From Heterobilharzia americana (lineage: Eukaryota; Platyhelminthes; Trematoda; Strigeidida; Schistosomatidae), in contig OX104134.1 of NCBI GenBank assembly GCA_944470555.2, forward strand, positions 72,162,678 through 72,226,677: a stretch of DNA of 64,000 bases. The letters are read 5' to 3'. This document shows positions 21,578 to 33,964 of this stretch, piece after piece (position 1 is the stretch's first letter; the number at the start of each line of letters is the position of its first letter). Both the position numbers and the translations under genes were made by a program. Below the pieces are notes generated by a model. The model ran no database searches. It was given only the letters and a program-made list of their open reading frames with translations, and was not told the DNA's origin.

Positions 21578-24500
21578 TCGCCATCTACAGCTGGGATGAG
21601 ATCTGTAGAGCACCGGTGCTGTTTTGCACACGGTTCATCGGCGCCGGTTATGAACTAGTCCCCGTCTCCCTCACCGAACTCAGCACAGGCTTGCTGCTCA
21701 AATATTTGTATCATCATTATGCTATGGGAAAGCAGCGAAAGCCGACAAGGAGTACCAGAGAACTCATTTCTGCGACGTAGGAGCTGCATGTGAAACACTA
21801 TCGGTCACCAAAACTCATGACTGCAGCTGTAGCTATGGCCGCTTGCACGAGAACTCGTGATTCAACCCCCGATTATCGTTCCGAAGACAAGTCATTTTAA
21901 CAAAGCGCCTGCTTTCCGGGTTGTCCATTTAAAACACTCTACAGTAAGTCAGCTATGGAGTAACCTCTTACAGATGTGGGACATATTCAAAAGGGATTGC
22001 GAAACTCAGCACAGCTATCACAAACGGCGTGGAGATCCACAGAGATCTTTGGGCAGCTTCTTTTTTTATTATCTCAACTACTGTGGATTCACCTACGTCA
22101 GATGGCATGAAGTACAAACTGGGGTGTTGTACAGGTGGTAAGCCAACAAATTGAAACCAGCAGGGAGAAAGTAGAGTGCCTTAAGTCAAAACGACTCAAC
22201 CAACCTTAAGTTATTAGGCAGCAGTTAAACATCTCAACGAGAACAACATGAAATATTCGTTATATAAGACCCTCCCAAGGATACAGACATGGGAACCAAT
22301 ATCTGCCTGATATAACAGTGAGTGATCTGATAAAAAATACATTTACTTTCAGAATTTTTCAAAGAAATGTACCTATGATAGCGGTTAACTAGTATCAGGG
22401 TGCAGACTAATTAGAAGTGCATGTCAACGGTGGTTGCAGGCAAAAACAGTCACTCTTGTTTGGTAGCAGCAATTTTCCTTTCGTTGGCCTCCCATAGTTT
22501 CGCAGCGGTGTTTTGTGCCTGCGAACTCACTCCAGATGTGAAGCAACACGACCGGAGGCGCATTATAGCGCTATAATTATATAGTTTATGGAGATTTCAT
22601 GAGCACCGAGTCCATGTTGCTATATTAAATAAATAAATAAATGTTTTGTTCTCGCGTTAAAAGATTTTAACATGAGAGAAGCCAGTTTACAGGCCCCATC
22701 ACGTTGATACATCTCAAAATATCTACAAGACTTGAGCTCTGAGTGGTACTGACGGAATGTCATTAGGCTCAATTCAGGTGTGCAAATAAAAGCCGGGTTC
22801 CCAGTTCAGGAGTTGTTTTCGGGTGTTGTTCTGGACTTTGGCGTTTTTTACCAGTTTTATGAAGCTCATTGATCGTTGTATCCGCTGCGGAGTGCCGCAG
22901 TCTTGCTGAAAGTAGGTATGTATGAGAGTGAAGTTTATGACGGTCAAAATACAAGATTAACTGTTTGACATACGGACGGTATTCGCGAGATAAAAAAATA
23001 GAATTCGCAACTCTCGGAATGTTAATGCGAACCAGTATGTAGAGGCCGAAAAAAAAGTTCCTGAATTCTGTGGGGCCAGTTGAAAATGCCTTTGCAAAAG
23101 TGTGACCAAATCATAGAAGTATGAACAGTACATAATCGGCAGAGCAGTGAACATAGCAAGAACATAGCTATCAGGGAATGTGGTTTCATCGAAAGCAAAC
23201 GGTTTTGACAAAGAGCTGCAGCCAATAGAATTTCTGCCCGTGCCATGTGCCTTCGCCAGCATTCCTACTTGTGGGTGATTCACGTGTTGTTTCACGTCTG
23301 ACTGCAGTTCTCTTTATTCCGCTTGGAGGGTGTCGTCACCGGTGACTCTAGGGCACGACAATTACAACGTTCGTGGCCGCGCCTCTTACACCATCCACTC
23401 AGCTAATCACAACTTCAGCTGCCTATGACTTCCCAGCGTGTCCCATCTAACGTAGATTAGGCCTGCCAACCAGAAAGAACACAGCAGCCAACACCTTCGA
23501 GGCCAAAAGTCATCGTCAGAAATTGGAGGCTGTCATTCACTGGTGAGATAACAATTTTCTCGGCAGCCGAAGGAACTCCTCATTCAGTGCTTTCTAACGC
23601 TGGGCACCCCTAATATCATACGCCAAACACCCCTACCCCATGACACGACTCTAGTATGCACAATGCGTATGCGCTTTCATACTCTTGGCTGTCCATCCTT
23701 ACCAACAATACGGGTGACCACGTTCGCTTCTGACTCAGTCTTCCTAGGTGCAGCACTTCACAACTCGTGCGCTGACTGCAGTCTGCATGACGTATCGTAA
23801 ACTGTTTTCAACACCACAAGGCGAGAGGACGAAGCAAAAAACAAGCACAGGGGGTAAGTTCAACGGAATTCCTACAGCACAACTAGCTACACTAAAAAAC
23901 ACCACAGCTACTTCTTTAAACTAGACACTTGGGATGAACGTGACGTGTAAACGGCAAAGGCTGGAACACAATTAATGGCATCATCAACTGTCATGAAACG
24001 CTCAGCTCAAAAGCGATTCATTGTCAAGGGGTTTGAACGGAAATGCACGGCTTGCACGTTAGTGACATCTCAACATGCGACGAAGACATCCAGCTTCTCT
24101 AGATAATGCACCTGATGTTTTGGGCCGTTCTGTCGTGTACATTCCATGAAAGGCTTATGGTACTTGAAGCTGCATACATGCCGCCCCTCCTTTACTGACG
24201 ACTTTTACCGGTTGGAAAGGCCTCTAGGATTCCACTGTTCCAAGTTTCTCTTTCCACACCGTCCAAGATACACAATCTCGGTGCACCCGCTGAGGTCGTT
24301 CTGCTCCGGCCACAGTCACCACCTTCACTGCTACCACCATACACAGCCACTGTCACCTTGGTTGCTACTCGCGGGCGATTCAGGTGTCGTCTTACTGTTG
24401 ACAGTGGTTCTCTGTTTCCTCTTTCTCTTTTGTTATTCAAGATCTATTAATAGCGTCATCTCTTTCCATATACTTTATTTCGATCAGATGAGTGCCAACA

Positions 24501-25849
24501 GTTTTTCGTCAATCACAGCTTCCTGTCGTAATAACCTTTTATGGCTGAGTAACTACTTTGGAGGACCCCGATACTGGTTGCAGCGGTTTTTGAACGTCAT
24601 AATGTCAGATAAAATCTAGTGTAATCCGGGGTGTTTTAAGTTCAATCACTTGCTCGTAGCGGCTTTGTTGGGCTGACGTCCAAGTGTACTCACATGTGGC
24701 ACCGTAATTGCTACGTATGTTTGGTCAAGTCCAAGTTAAAATATTCCCGGGATAAGAGCAATGTAGTTCCATGGGCTAAGTGTTTATTGCAGCAACCAGT
24801 GTTTTGCACGATATCGGGACATATAACATGGAAAACTGGTAGCAATTTTCCCCTCCATTTCTCACCAGTCCTTACTGACGTCAGCGTCAGCGGATCTATC
24901 GATTGCTAATGTAACCTCTCTACGTTACAGCCAAACGTGGCATCTTGCCCGGCATTTGTATTGTGCTTTTACCGAGGTATTCTCACTTGTACAATACCCA
25001 CTGGCATAAAACCAAGAAAGCACGCAAAAGTGTGGCAAAGTAGGGGTATCACGTTTAATGGACCACCCCGAAAAGTAACGCTCTTCGACCAGCTGGGTAG
25101 AGGATTTGTGTGTATGCAACACGACAGAAGGCATGGATGCTTCAGCGTATGCCCTCAACCTAGCCAGTCCATCAAATACACCAGGATCAACGTCGATGTT
25201 GAATCTTGCTGCACCTGTGGCCATTGGTTTTCGGGAATTATTAGCGGTTACAAGGCAGTACCACTCAAGCGGACAAATGCACACCAATGGTCGCAAGTCC
25301 TCCAGAAAACTCGAATATAATTGCAAACCAAATAGCGAAAACCGTTCATAGCTGAGTTTCTTTTCTCTCCGGGTCAGCAGACCTTGAAACACGGTGTCTT
25401 GTAAGATAAGCATCGCTAAATCTGTCGGATGACCACATAAAAAGTTTTGGGTCTGCTCAGGAACATGGATATTGCAGTTACCTATTTGCTACAGGAACTT
25501 CGTCGCGCGAGCCAACTGGGTTTGCATCAGCCAAGCTCTTTCTTTTACCTGCACGATAATTCGCTCGCACTGCCACTAATCTCGAAGGTGCGACCCAGTC
25601 AGGAAGAAACGTAATCGTAAAAGCCATACCAGAGAACCCAGGCACCGATTCTCGCTAGTGGAATTTCCTCAAGAATACTTTGAATCTCAAGGGAGTACTC
25701 ACTCAAAGCGTCCCACACATGCTGAAAAAAGACGATGACCCCAGACCAAGGTTGATCAAAGTGGTCTTTCCGGTCTCTCACCTGACAGCATCTACACTGG
25801 AGGCTTTCTGGTGAACAGAAATCGCCTGTCAACTGGAGCCCACATGCAG
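21578..25849. other. No gene recognised; two long unassigned ORFs
   Basis: Nothing in this 4.3-kb stretch could be assigned. It becomes visibly less AT-rich after about 23300. The largest ORFs are 24146-24619 (+, 157 codons, with one hydrophobic run VVLLLTVVLCFLFLFCYS) and 24925-25413 (-, 162 codons). Neither has a recognisable domain or splice context. The stretch may be the 5' region of the CR1-like element that starts near 25850, or an eroded unrelated repeat. Confidence 0.4.
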
Positions 25850-28535
25850 CCTGATGGGCCGCAGCACGAAATTCTGCAACGAAAACAGAAAAAATGGAAC
25901 TAGTCGTGCCCCTGGAAGACTGCTTAGGTGCGAAAAACTTGGAGGGGGCCGGGAACACTACACCAGTAGGCAGCAGTTAAGTACATTCCCAGCCCCCACC
26001 CCTGAGGATCCGGCCAGGCAACTAGAAAACAGAGGGGGTGCAGACGTTTCAGTCCAAGTAGAGAGCATGAGTTGCATCCATACTAATGCACAAAGTTTGC
26101 CGAACAAACCAGACGAGCTGCGGAGACCAAGTAAGCACACTTATGCTCACCTTATTGGTGTTACTGAGACATGGGCTTCACCTGACATGTCAAACCAGGG
26201 GCTGCAATTGCTAATGCCATGCTGTTTCGCGATGACGGGAAGGGTGGTGGGGGGCTGGGTGGCACTTCACGTCAGTTCCCCTCTCTTAGCCCATCGAATC
26301 CATATCCAAGATTCAGAATGCCTCGAAGAATCCGTTTGGTGTGCCATAAAGCTGTCCAAGACTACGAAGTGCTTGGTGGGAGTCATTAATAAAAAGCCAT
26401 CTGCTGACTAACAGCATGACGACGCTGTCATTGGCTTCCAATTTGTCTGCGAAACCAATCTAACCGAACCTTTCGATGAGCATCGTTGAAACTTTGGACG
26501 ACTTAATACCTAACCGCACTGGAATAGACAGATTGGGAAGTTAACCACGTATGGCAAGATATGAATACCTGGTGAAAGTTCATGCTTGACAAGATCATGC
26601 ATGCGATCAGTCGGTCCGTTCCACTTTCGAGACCGAAGTGCTTCAAGTCACCTGAAGTAATAAGGAACCACGCTCTCAAGCTACTTAAGTTAAAGAGACA
26701 TCACTGGGCTGAACACAAAAGGATTGGCACCGAATGTATTTACAGACAATTCAAACAGACAAGAAACATGTGTACGAAGGCTTCGAGAGCCGATCGGCAG
26801 CGGCACCAGGCTTACACACATGTTTTTGTCTAACGCGAGAAGCCTCTTCCTCTACTCTGCCTCATTCCGGCAGGCTAAATCGTGAGTCACTCAACTACTA
26901 GGTGCGGACGGACTGACTAATAGCGACACGGAAGCAGCTGAGCTCTTGGCCAGCCAGTACCTGCGAATCTTTCCGCCATCGTACACCAACTCAGGAGCTT
27001 ACAACCATTCCACTAACCAAGCAGAACTCTCAGCGGTCCACCTAAGCGTTGAGCTAGTACAGCGTAATCTGCTGCTGCTCTCCAGAAGAACCTCCTTGGG
27101 ACCAGATAGAATCCATCCGTCGGTACTGCAGAAGGGAACCTCAATCGTGCCCGAACTCTTTAGTAAGTTATTTAAGAGTGCTCTGAGTCGGGAGATAGTA
27201 CCCGACTCTTGGAAGCTAGGCCACATAACGCCAATCTTCAAAGGGGGTCAACGAAGCAATCCACAGAGATACAGACCGGTGACACTACTATCCATTCTTT
27301 CCAAGTAATGGAACCGTTGATATACAGTGCGCTAGGGAATTACCTCACAAAGATAAATTTCTTTGCACTCCAACAATATGGATTTCAAAAGGGGTACTCC
27401 TGCATTACCAACTTGCTCACTGCAGCAGATAGGTGGACTAGCACTGTCGACCGTCGCGGACGAATTGATGTTATCTATCTAGACTTTGCCAAGGCGTTTG
27501 ATCGTGTTAATCATGACCGTCTTATAGATAAATTAGAATTAGTTGGGATTAGACCTCAGCTCATCAACTGGTTGTCTTCATACCTAGGAAGCCGTTCATT
27601 TAGAGTTCGGGTGAGTTTCTCTGTGTCTGAGGAAACAAAATGTCCCAGTGGTGTTCCCCAAGGTTCAATACTAGGGCCTCTCCTTTTTCTAGTATACATA
27701 GACGGCTTGGTTAACAGGCCACTTCTGAAATCCTTCTTTTCGCCGATGAAGTGAAACTCTGGAGGGAAATCAAAAGTATAGAAGACAGTGTTTCTCCACA
27801 GGAAAACTTGACTCGACTTCGCAGTTGGACAGTCAACCGTGGGCTTGCATTTAATCCCGAGGAATGCAAGGTAATACACGTAAAACATGGTGCAGCTCAT
27901 GCATATAGCCTCAACGGCATGGAACTTGAAGCGTCTGTGACGGTAAAAAATTTAGGCCTTTCAGTCTCTCAAGACCTAAAATCCTATGCCAACTGTGACG
28001 GAAACGCACTTAGTGGGGACTTGGCGTTAGTAACTCTCAGACGAAGTTTTGGGCAATTCGTTGGTAGATGCTTCCACCAAATTTTCAACTGCTTCATATG
28101 GCCTCACCTGAAGTTCGGGACCATGGTCTTCCCCTTATCTCCAGAAGAAGAAACTAAGCTTAGAACCCATCCAGAGGCGTTCTACAAAGTCTGTTCGAGG
28201 ACCTAGGACGAAAGCATACGAAGTAAGACCGGTTGCGCTGGATCTGTATCCCCTGGAATACAGAAGGCTGAGAGGTGACTTGATTATGACTTACAACATT
28301 CTGAGCACGCCTGGCCACCCACTCCGTCACTTATTAAGTCTTAGCTGCAGCGCTAATCTTGGAGTACAGGCACAGAAACTACGCGTGGAACATAGCAGGC
28401 TGGATGTCAGGCAAAACTTCTGTTCCGTAAGAGTTGTTAAACCCTGGAACGCTCTTCCAAAAGATGTGATCCAGGCTACTTCATCTCAATCCTTTAAACG
28501 CCGGCTGGACCCCCACTCGACGTGTGACTAGGATC
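25850..28535 (+). mobile_element. CR1-clade (SR1-like) LINE, near full-length but broken
   Basis: Plus-strand pieces in order: the endonuclease start CIHTNAQSLPNKPDEL and LIGVTETWASPD (25854-26411); the RT entry motif near 27000-27300 with TSLGPDRIHPSVLQK and RYRPVTLLSILSK; the palm IYLDFAKAFDRVNHDRL, SGVPQGSILGPLLFLVYI (27209-27754); LFADEVKLW, a changed form of the FADD box spanning a frame break near 27740; the thumb with WTVNRGLAFNPEECKV (27751-28206); and the C-terminus with [17 protein letters not shown], then a V-K-PWNALP block (28280-28531). In the catalytic FADD box the second aspartate reads as E, so the copy would be inactive apart from the frame breaks. Confidence 0.88.
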
Positions 28536-28799
28536 TGCCCAGAACTAAGTGAATTTTCACATTTTAATAGCCACCTTTTCTTCTTTCTTTACTTGAACAC
28601 AGGTTAACAACCACAAGGAGTAGTGACCCACGGATTGCAGATGCGGAAGCCAGTTAAGAGAAGGCTTCTTCCCTTCTGTCAATAACCACTTGAAAACCTC
28701 GACAAGCTGTAAAGAGGCTTCAGCAAGGGGCCTCCGCGTATTATGGTCCTTCAGCGGGGCTTTCAAATGTTCTGATCAGGAAATGTTCAGATGACTCTA

Positions 28800-29260
28800 C
28801 TCTAACAAACGTAAGACCTCACTTGGAATATTGCATTCAGATGGCCAGCCCATGCCTTGAAAGGATGCTGATGCACTCAAGCATGTTCAGAGGGTAGGTG
28901 CTAAGCTTGTGGCAGGCCTTTCGAATATGTCCTATGTAGATCAGCTAGACTTATTCCCACTGTCTTACCGTAGGAAACTGGGTGATCTCATAATGGCATT
29001 TTGTATTCTCAATGATGACTTCGGTACTGATATGTCCTTTCTTTTCACCCCTGCTAGGACTGACTATCCCAAGGGCATCAAAAGAAAACTCAAAAGCCGC
29101 GTGAATCTGCGTTTCTCATATCCTGTTGTCAAAGACTGGAACCCCTTACCTCAACAAGTAGTATCAACACCTTCTGTCAATGTGTTCAACAAGAAACTAG
29201 ATCTTCACAGAGATATCTTCTGCAAGGATTAACTCAGGCCAACTGGCCTACTATCTTGAA
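28800..29260 (+). mobile_element. Second CR1-clade LINE 3' fragment
   Basis: An ORF at 28909-29232 encodes the C-terminal domain of a different CR1-like family: VDQLDLFPLSYRRKLGDLIM, LFTPARTDYPKG, VVKDWNPLPQQVVSTPSVNVF. The preceding 100 bases encode the RPHLEYCIQM-type motif out of frame. The stop is followed by a short 3' UTR ending near 29260. It is distinct in sequence from the element ending at 28535 and lies in the same orientation. Confidence 0.82.
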
Positions 29261-29716
29261 ACTGAACTGAAAACTGTTTTGAAGGCTGCGTTACACTCTG
29301 TGTGGTAGCAGTAACTCAGTAAGCCACATAATTTTCTAGAAATAAAATTGACCATCCATTAAGGCTGTTCTTGTAAAAGATCAGTTATCCGTAGAGGTCC
29401 GACTACCCAAAAGCCAACATTTCAATGGTAATATTTCAGCAATAACACTAGTGAGCATATGCTTAATGTCATGATGTAATTACCCTTTGAAATTATTAAC
29501 AAGGAAAAAGGTGCTTCGTATACTCCAGCTTCAGTGATCCACAACTCGTTACACATCCATGATGATATCATCATGTGACACATATGTGTCCGTAAATAAA
29601 TCGGCTTGATGAAATTACTATGGATTCGGGTTTATGGTATTTTAAGTGGTATCCTCCGAGGTGAACAGCTTTAGAGGGGTTAAGTAAGTGTGATAATTAT
29701 GAACGTAAATACTTAT
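29261..29716. other. No gene recognised
   Basis: AT-rich spacer between the CR1-like fragment and the start of the second duplication copy. It holds a weak inverted pair around 'gatgatatcatcatg' (near 29560). Confidence 0.4.
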
Positions 29717-30979
29717 TCAAGATGTGATGCACTTATATAAAGTCACCCTTCCTCCTGAGGTAAGACTAGGAAAAGACATGCTTAGTCGTATCTTCCTTCA
29801 TAGGAGAGGTCGGAAAGCTATTAAGCCATAATTGTTCCTACTTCTTAAATCTCTCATAATATATCACCGTCATATTTAAGTAGTCATGAGCTGTCTACTT
29901 AAATCCTACCCTCCATTTGAGGTTTTACATATGTCGGATATGAGATCCTGAATGTGTCCTCATCAAAGCTCTGAAAGCTATTTTTAAAGGATCACAAGAT
30001 TCAAAAGCCTGTGGTCACTGCTACTCTACCGTTAGCTGAAAGCTTAAGGCAATGACTAGTTATGATGCTTGAGTGCTTGTATTCAGTTACTTTGCACAAC
30101 CGCATGTTGATCAAATAGTCTTATGGATTACCGTGACATATTAGTATGACTACGCTCTTGGCGTTATTAATTTTCCGACACCATCTTGTGGACAAATCTA
30201 GAACATTAGTCATTCTGTAGCATCCACCTATCCTCACTGGTGCGAATAGGTCTCTGGAGTATAATATCATCTGAAAACATAAGGTTAAAAATCACTCATC
30301 CTGAGCAACTCATTCACGTGGTGTAAAAACAAGTAAACCTAAAATGATTCTTTCAGCGACTTCATCGCTAGCACAAAACACCATTGACCCTTGCTGTATG
30401 TCTTCTGTGCAAAGAAAATCTTAAACCCATTTCTCAACCCCAACTTCTACCAAAGCTTTCTCACTAATTCTCTAGAGCCGGGTGGGAAACATTATTGAAA
30501 ACTTTGGTCAAGTCAATGAATGCTACATCAGTCGAAAGATTCACGTCGCAAGTAGAAGCTCATTCTTCTCTTTCCTAGCATCCAGCCAAAACCTAAGTGA
30601 CGGACAAAGACAGACAAAACCAACGTGGAACCCTGAACACAGGCGCATCAGCTCAAGTTGCCACACATCACAGTAGCATGCAGAAAGACAGTGGAAAAAA
30701 ACATGTTAAAGTAGACAAAGGTGTACTGGGGAAGAAAGAAATTAAAAAATTCAAAGTTAATGAAGACGTTCAAACTTCAGAAGACATCAGAGCGGATACA
30801 TATGATTCATTGTAACCAATTTTCAACCATTCCACAAAACGTCTCAAGTCATTTGTTTTTATAATCTCAAGGACCTCAAGCTCGTAGTGCACACCTCCCT
30901 ACACTGTTCAGAATAACAGTCAAGGACTTCATGGACTAGTGCCACTTCCTAGTCTTGCCACCGTGAGCTTTCTTCAAAT

Positions 30980-33125
30980 TTAATCCAAATTCTCTAGCAT
31001 GGCACGTCGAAGTAGGTGGTGATTCGATATGCGCAACACATGTCCAGGCCACCTCAGTGGACGAAGGTTCACAACCTCATCAATCGACTTGCTTGTCCTC
31101 CCTAGTACACCCAGGATGACCTTAACATTGTTCACACGGTGATTCCACCAAACGCGAGTAATGGTACGAAGACACCTGTGATCAAAACCCTCTGACCACT
31201 TCATGTCTTCTACTCTCAACGGTCATGTCTCACAACTGTATAGCAGGACAAAACAGACTTCAGCGCTGTGTAATCGTCCTTTAATAGATAATCGGATATC
31301 TCGCCAGTTTGTGTCAAAGATGACTCAAGTAGGCAAACGTTGGACGGGCCTTCTGTATCCAAGCTGAAATGTTGTCAGCAACCATCCCATCTCAGTTGAT
31401 GCAACCCCTCAAGTAAGGGTGTGGCCGACGCATACAACCACTTCACTATCTGTCATTAAACTGAGAGTAGTTGTAGACCAGTCCTGGAGCATTATTTTAC
31501 ATTTGACAGGTGCGAAACGCATTTCAAATATACTTAAATTTCTGCTCAACACGTCCAGAAGACTCGACATTTTGTCAGTGTCTTCATCTGACTGAACAAT
31601 ATTGTCTGCGTACTCCATGGTCAACCAGATGAGCGGAAAGTAGGTCAATCCCTATGAAGTCAAATGTACCTAAGGTTATGTCTATTACTACGTCTATGAC
31701 GAACTGAAATAGGAATGGTGGCAGTGGGCATCCCTCGTGAACACCACTAGTTGTCGCCAATTCACATGACAACGCTCCACAAGCCGTTTACATGGCTGCG
31801 TGAGTCCTAGTAGAGATATCTGATTAGTGTTACATATCTGATCGGTACTTCCTTTACAGTCAGACGCTGCCACAAAGCCTCACGGTCAATAGAGTCAAAT
31901 GTCGCCTTCAGGTTCACAAATATGGCAAGTGTTGGCCGCCGGTAGGTATGCCTGTGTCCCAAGATCTGTCGAAGGACGAAAATATGATCGACACACCCTC
32001 CTCCTGGTCTCAAACCTGCCTGGTTTTCTCGAGTTTGTTGTTCGCGAGCCCCAGATAGGTGTCAGATAACTATGGATATCAGGATCTTGGATACAGTATT
32101 AATCAAACTAATCCCCCTATGGTTGTCATAGGAAGACTTCTCTGCCTTCTTATAGACTGTGATAACCAGAGAAGTACACGAATCTGACGGGACTACACTC
32201 AATTCAATTCCCATACACTGCCTAGTACTCCTGTCACTCTAATTAGCAACTTCCTACCTTCATCCTTGAAAACTTCGGATGGCAAACTGTTAGGTCCTGC
32301 TGCTTTGCATCGTTTCAGACTCCATACAGCCTTCCCATTTTCAAGGAGAGTTGGAGGATCGGTATCTACGTCCCACTCAGTTTCAGGCTGGGTGTTGAGC
32401 AGCTGAAGTGTTGTTGAGGGCCAGTTAAACTGTGCTTCAACGAGTTCTGCCCAACGTTTTAGTCATCTGTCCTAGGAGGTTATCAGGGTATCACCTTTTT
32501 GGTTGATGGTTTCACTAACCATCATCTTCTTGCCGGTGTACTTAGTAATTCTAAATAGTTCTCGAGTGTTACTCAACCCTGATGCCTTCTCCAGCTCTGT
32601 CACTTTCGCCACCCACCACTGCTCGTGATCGACGCAAAGAAAACTCTTGGTCAATTTACATTTCAGTTGCTTTCGGTCTTCATCGTTGTCAGAGCCAGCT
32701 GGAATCAGTCTTCTCGCATCAACTACTTCGGATGACGTTGCGGAAATCCAATGGCGTTTGCTAACCTTCAGGTCTAGGTTACCAACTATCTTTACAGCAG
32801 ACTTGATATCACGCCAGGTTTCCTCAGGATGAGCACTTCTGTCACGTTCAGTTAAATGCCTAGATGTCTCTACTTTCAATATGAACCTGATGTTCTCATC
32901 TTCCAATCAAGCACAGATAAGTTTCACTGCCGTCTGTTTCCTACGACCGGCGAAGCTCAGGCATACACGAGCCCGTACTGGCGCGTGATCGGAGTCCAAA
33001 CTGGTACTCCAGAAAGAGCGGCAGTCCTCCACTGATCCTCTCCAACGATGGCTTATAGTAATGTGATCTGTCTGTCCGTGTCCATCGTTGGTTAAAATGT
33101 CGGCGAACGCCATGTGAGACTTTCT
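30980..33125 (-). mobile_element. RTE-A copy 3, most complete of the old copies
   Basis: Minus-strand order from 33113: endonuclease end (LDSDHAPV), linker ORF 32472-32906, RT entry, RQILGHRHTYRRPTLAIF and a DLK-like palm motif (31807-32013, reading NLKATFDS), SGVHEGCPLPPFLFQF (31584-31772), MEYADNIVQSDED (31409-31648), then ITRVWWNHR and LRPLRWPGHVLRI (30980-31219). The catalytic YADD reads YADN and the palm aspartate of DLK reads N, besides the frame breaks, so it is inactive. It keeps the core that copies 1 and 2 have lost. Confidence 0.85.
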
Positions 33126-33149
33126 CCTTATGCCTACAGTTAGTGCTTA

Positions 33150-33964
33150 TCAAATACAAGTGATTGTTGGGTCGCTTACTCTGGGTGACTGAACAGCCCT
33201 AAACGGACTGATTGCCAACAAAAGCGCGGCTCGAATTCAGAAGGTCCATTTGACGTTTGCCTATTTGAAACGTCTATGTCGTCGGCTGGCGAGATATTCA
33301 GCTGTCAATTAAAGGACGAGTATACTAGGCTGAAGTCCGTTCTTTCCTGTTATACATTTGTGAGACAGTTGTTAAAATGAAAAGATAAGAAGAGACTACA
33401 GGTTTTTCACCATAGGCTTCTTCGTAACACTGGTCATGTTTCGTGGAATCACCGTGTGCACAATTTCGAGCTTTGGCTAAAAGTACTGCGCAAATAACTC
33501 TAGTCAGCTGATGAAGTAGTGAGCCTTCACTAATTACAGTGGCTTGAAAATGAGACGTGGATGCCGCACCACCCCCACCTGATGTGGGATGTTAGCTGAA
33601 GTAGGAATGAGTTGAAAAAAAGCTCGAGTAGCCACTACGAAATCGTACCAGTCTATGAAGTATTTTACTATTGGTTTGAGTCGTGTGGGGGAGTGTATGG
33701 TACGTGCTTGAGTTCGTCGGTATCACAGAAACCAATGATTGGAGACTTTTTGTGACATGGCTAAAGGTTGTTCATGATGGCGCAGATGTATTCACTCTTT
33801 GAAGTCTTCTAAGGTTTGAACGTTTTCACTAACTTTGATTTTTTGTAAAATATGTCCCGCTATACACTTTTGTCTACTTTGATATCAGTTTTTCCTTTCT
33901 ACTTGCTCTTTGCATACTACTGGGACGTGTGGCGACGTGAAGTAATGTACTTGCTTGGAACGCT
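33150..33964 (+). mobile_element. RTE-A C-terminal and 3' fragment (duplicate of 15070-15875)
   Basis: Same plus-strand RTE-A C-terminal fragment as at 15070-15875. It differs by several one-base indels in homopolymers, for example five against four T in 'gactttttgtgac' and five against four C in 'caccacccccacc'. Confidence 0.75.

Larger units (their letters stand above)
29717..33964. repeat. Segmental duplication copy B (uninterrupted)
   Basis: The 4248-bp counterpart of 10336-15875 in direct orientation, about 19.4 kb away. It has the empty target site of the RTE-A insertion (at about 30085). It also keeps 774 bp of RTE-A sequence (31169-31942) that the other copy lacks. The right edge is sharp at 'ggaacgct', after which the two copies differ completely. 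Confidence 0.9.
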
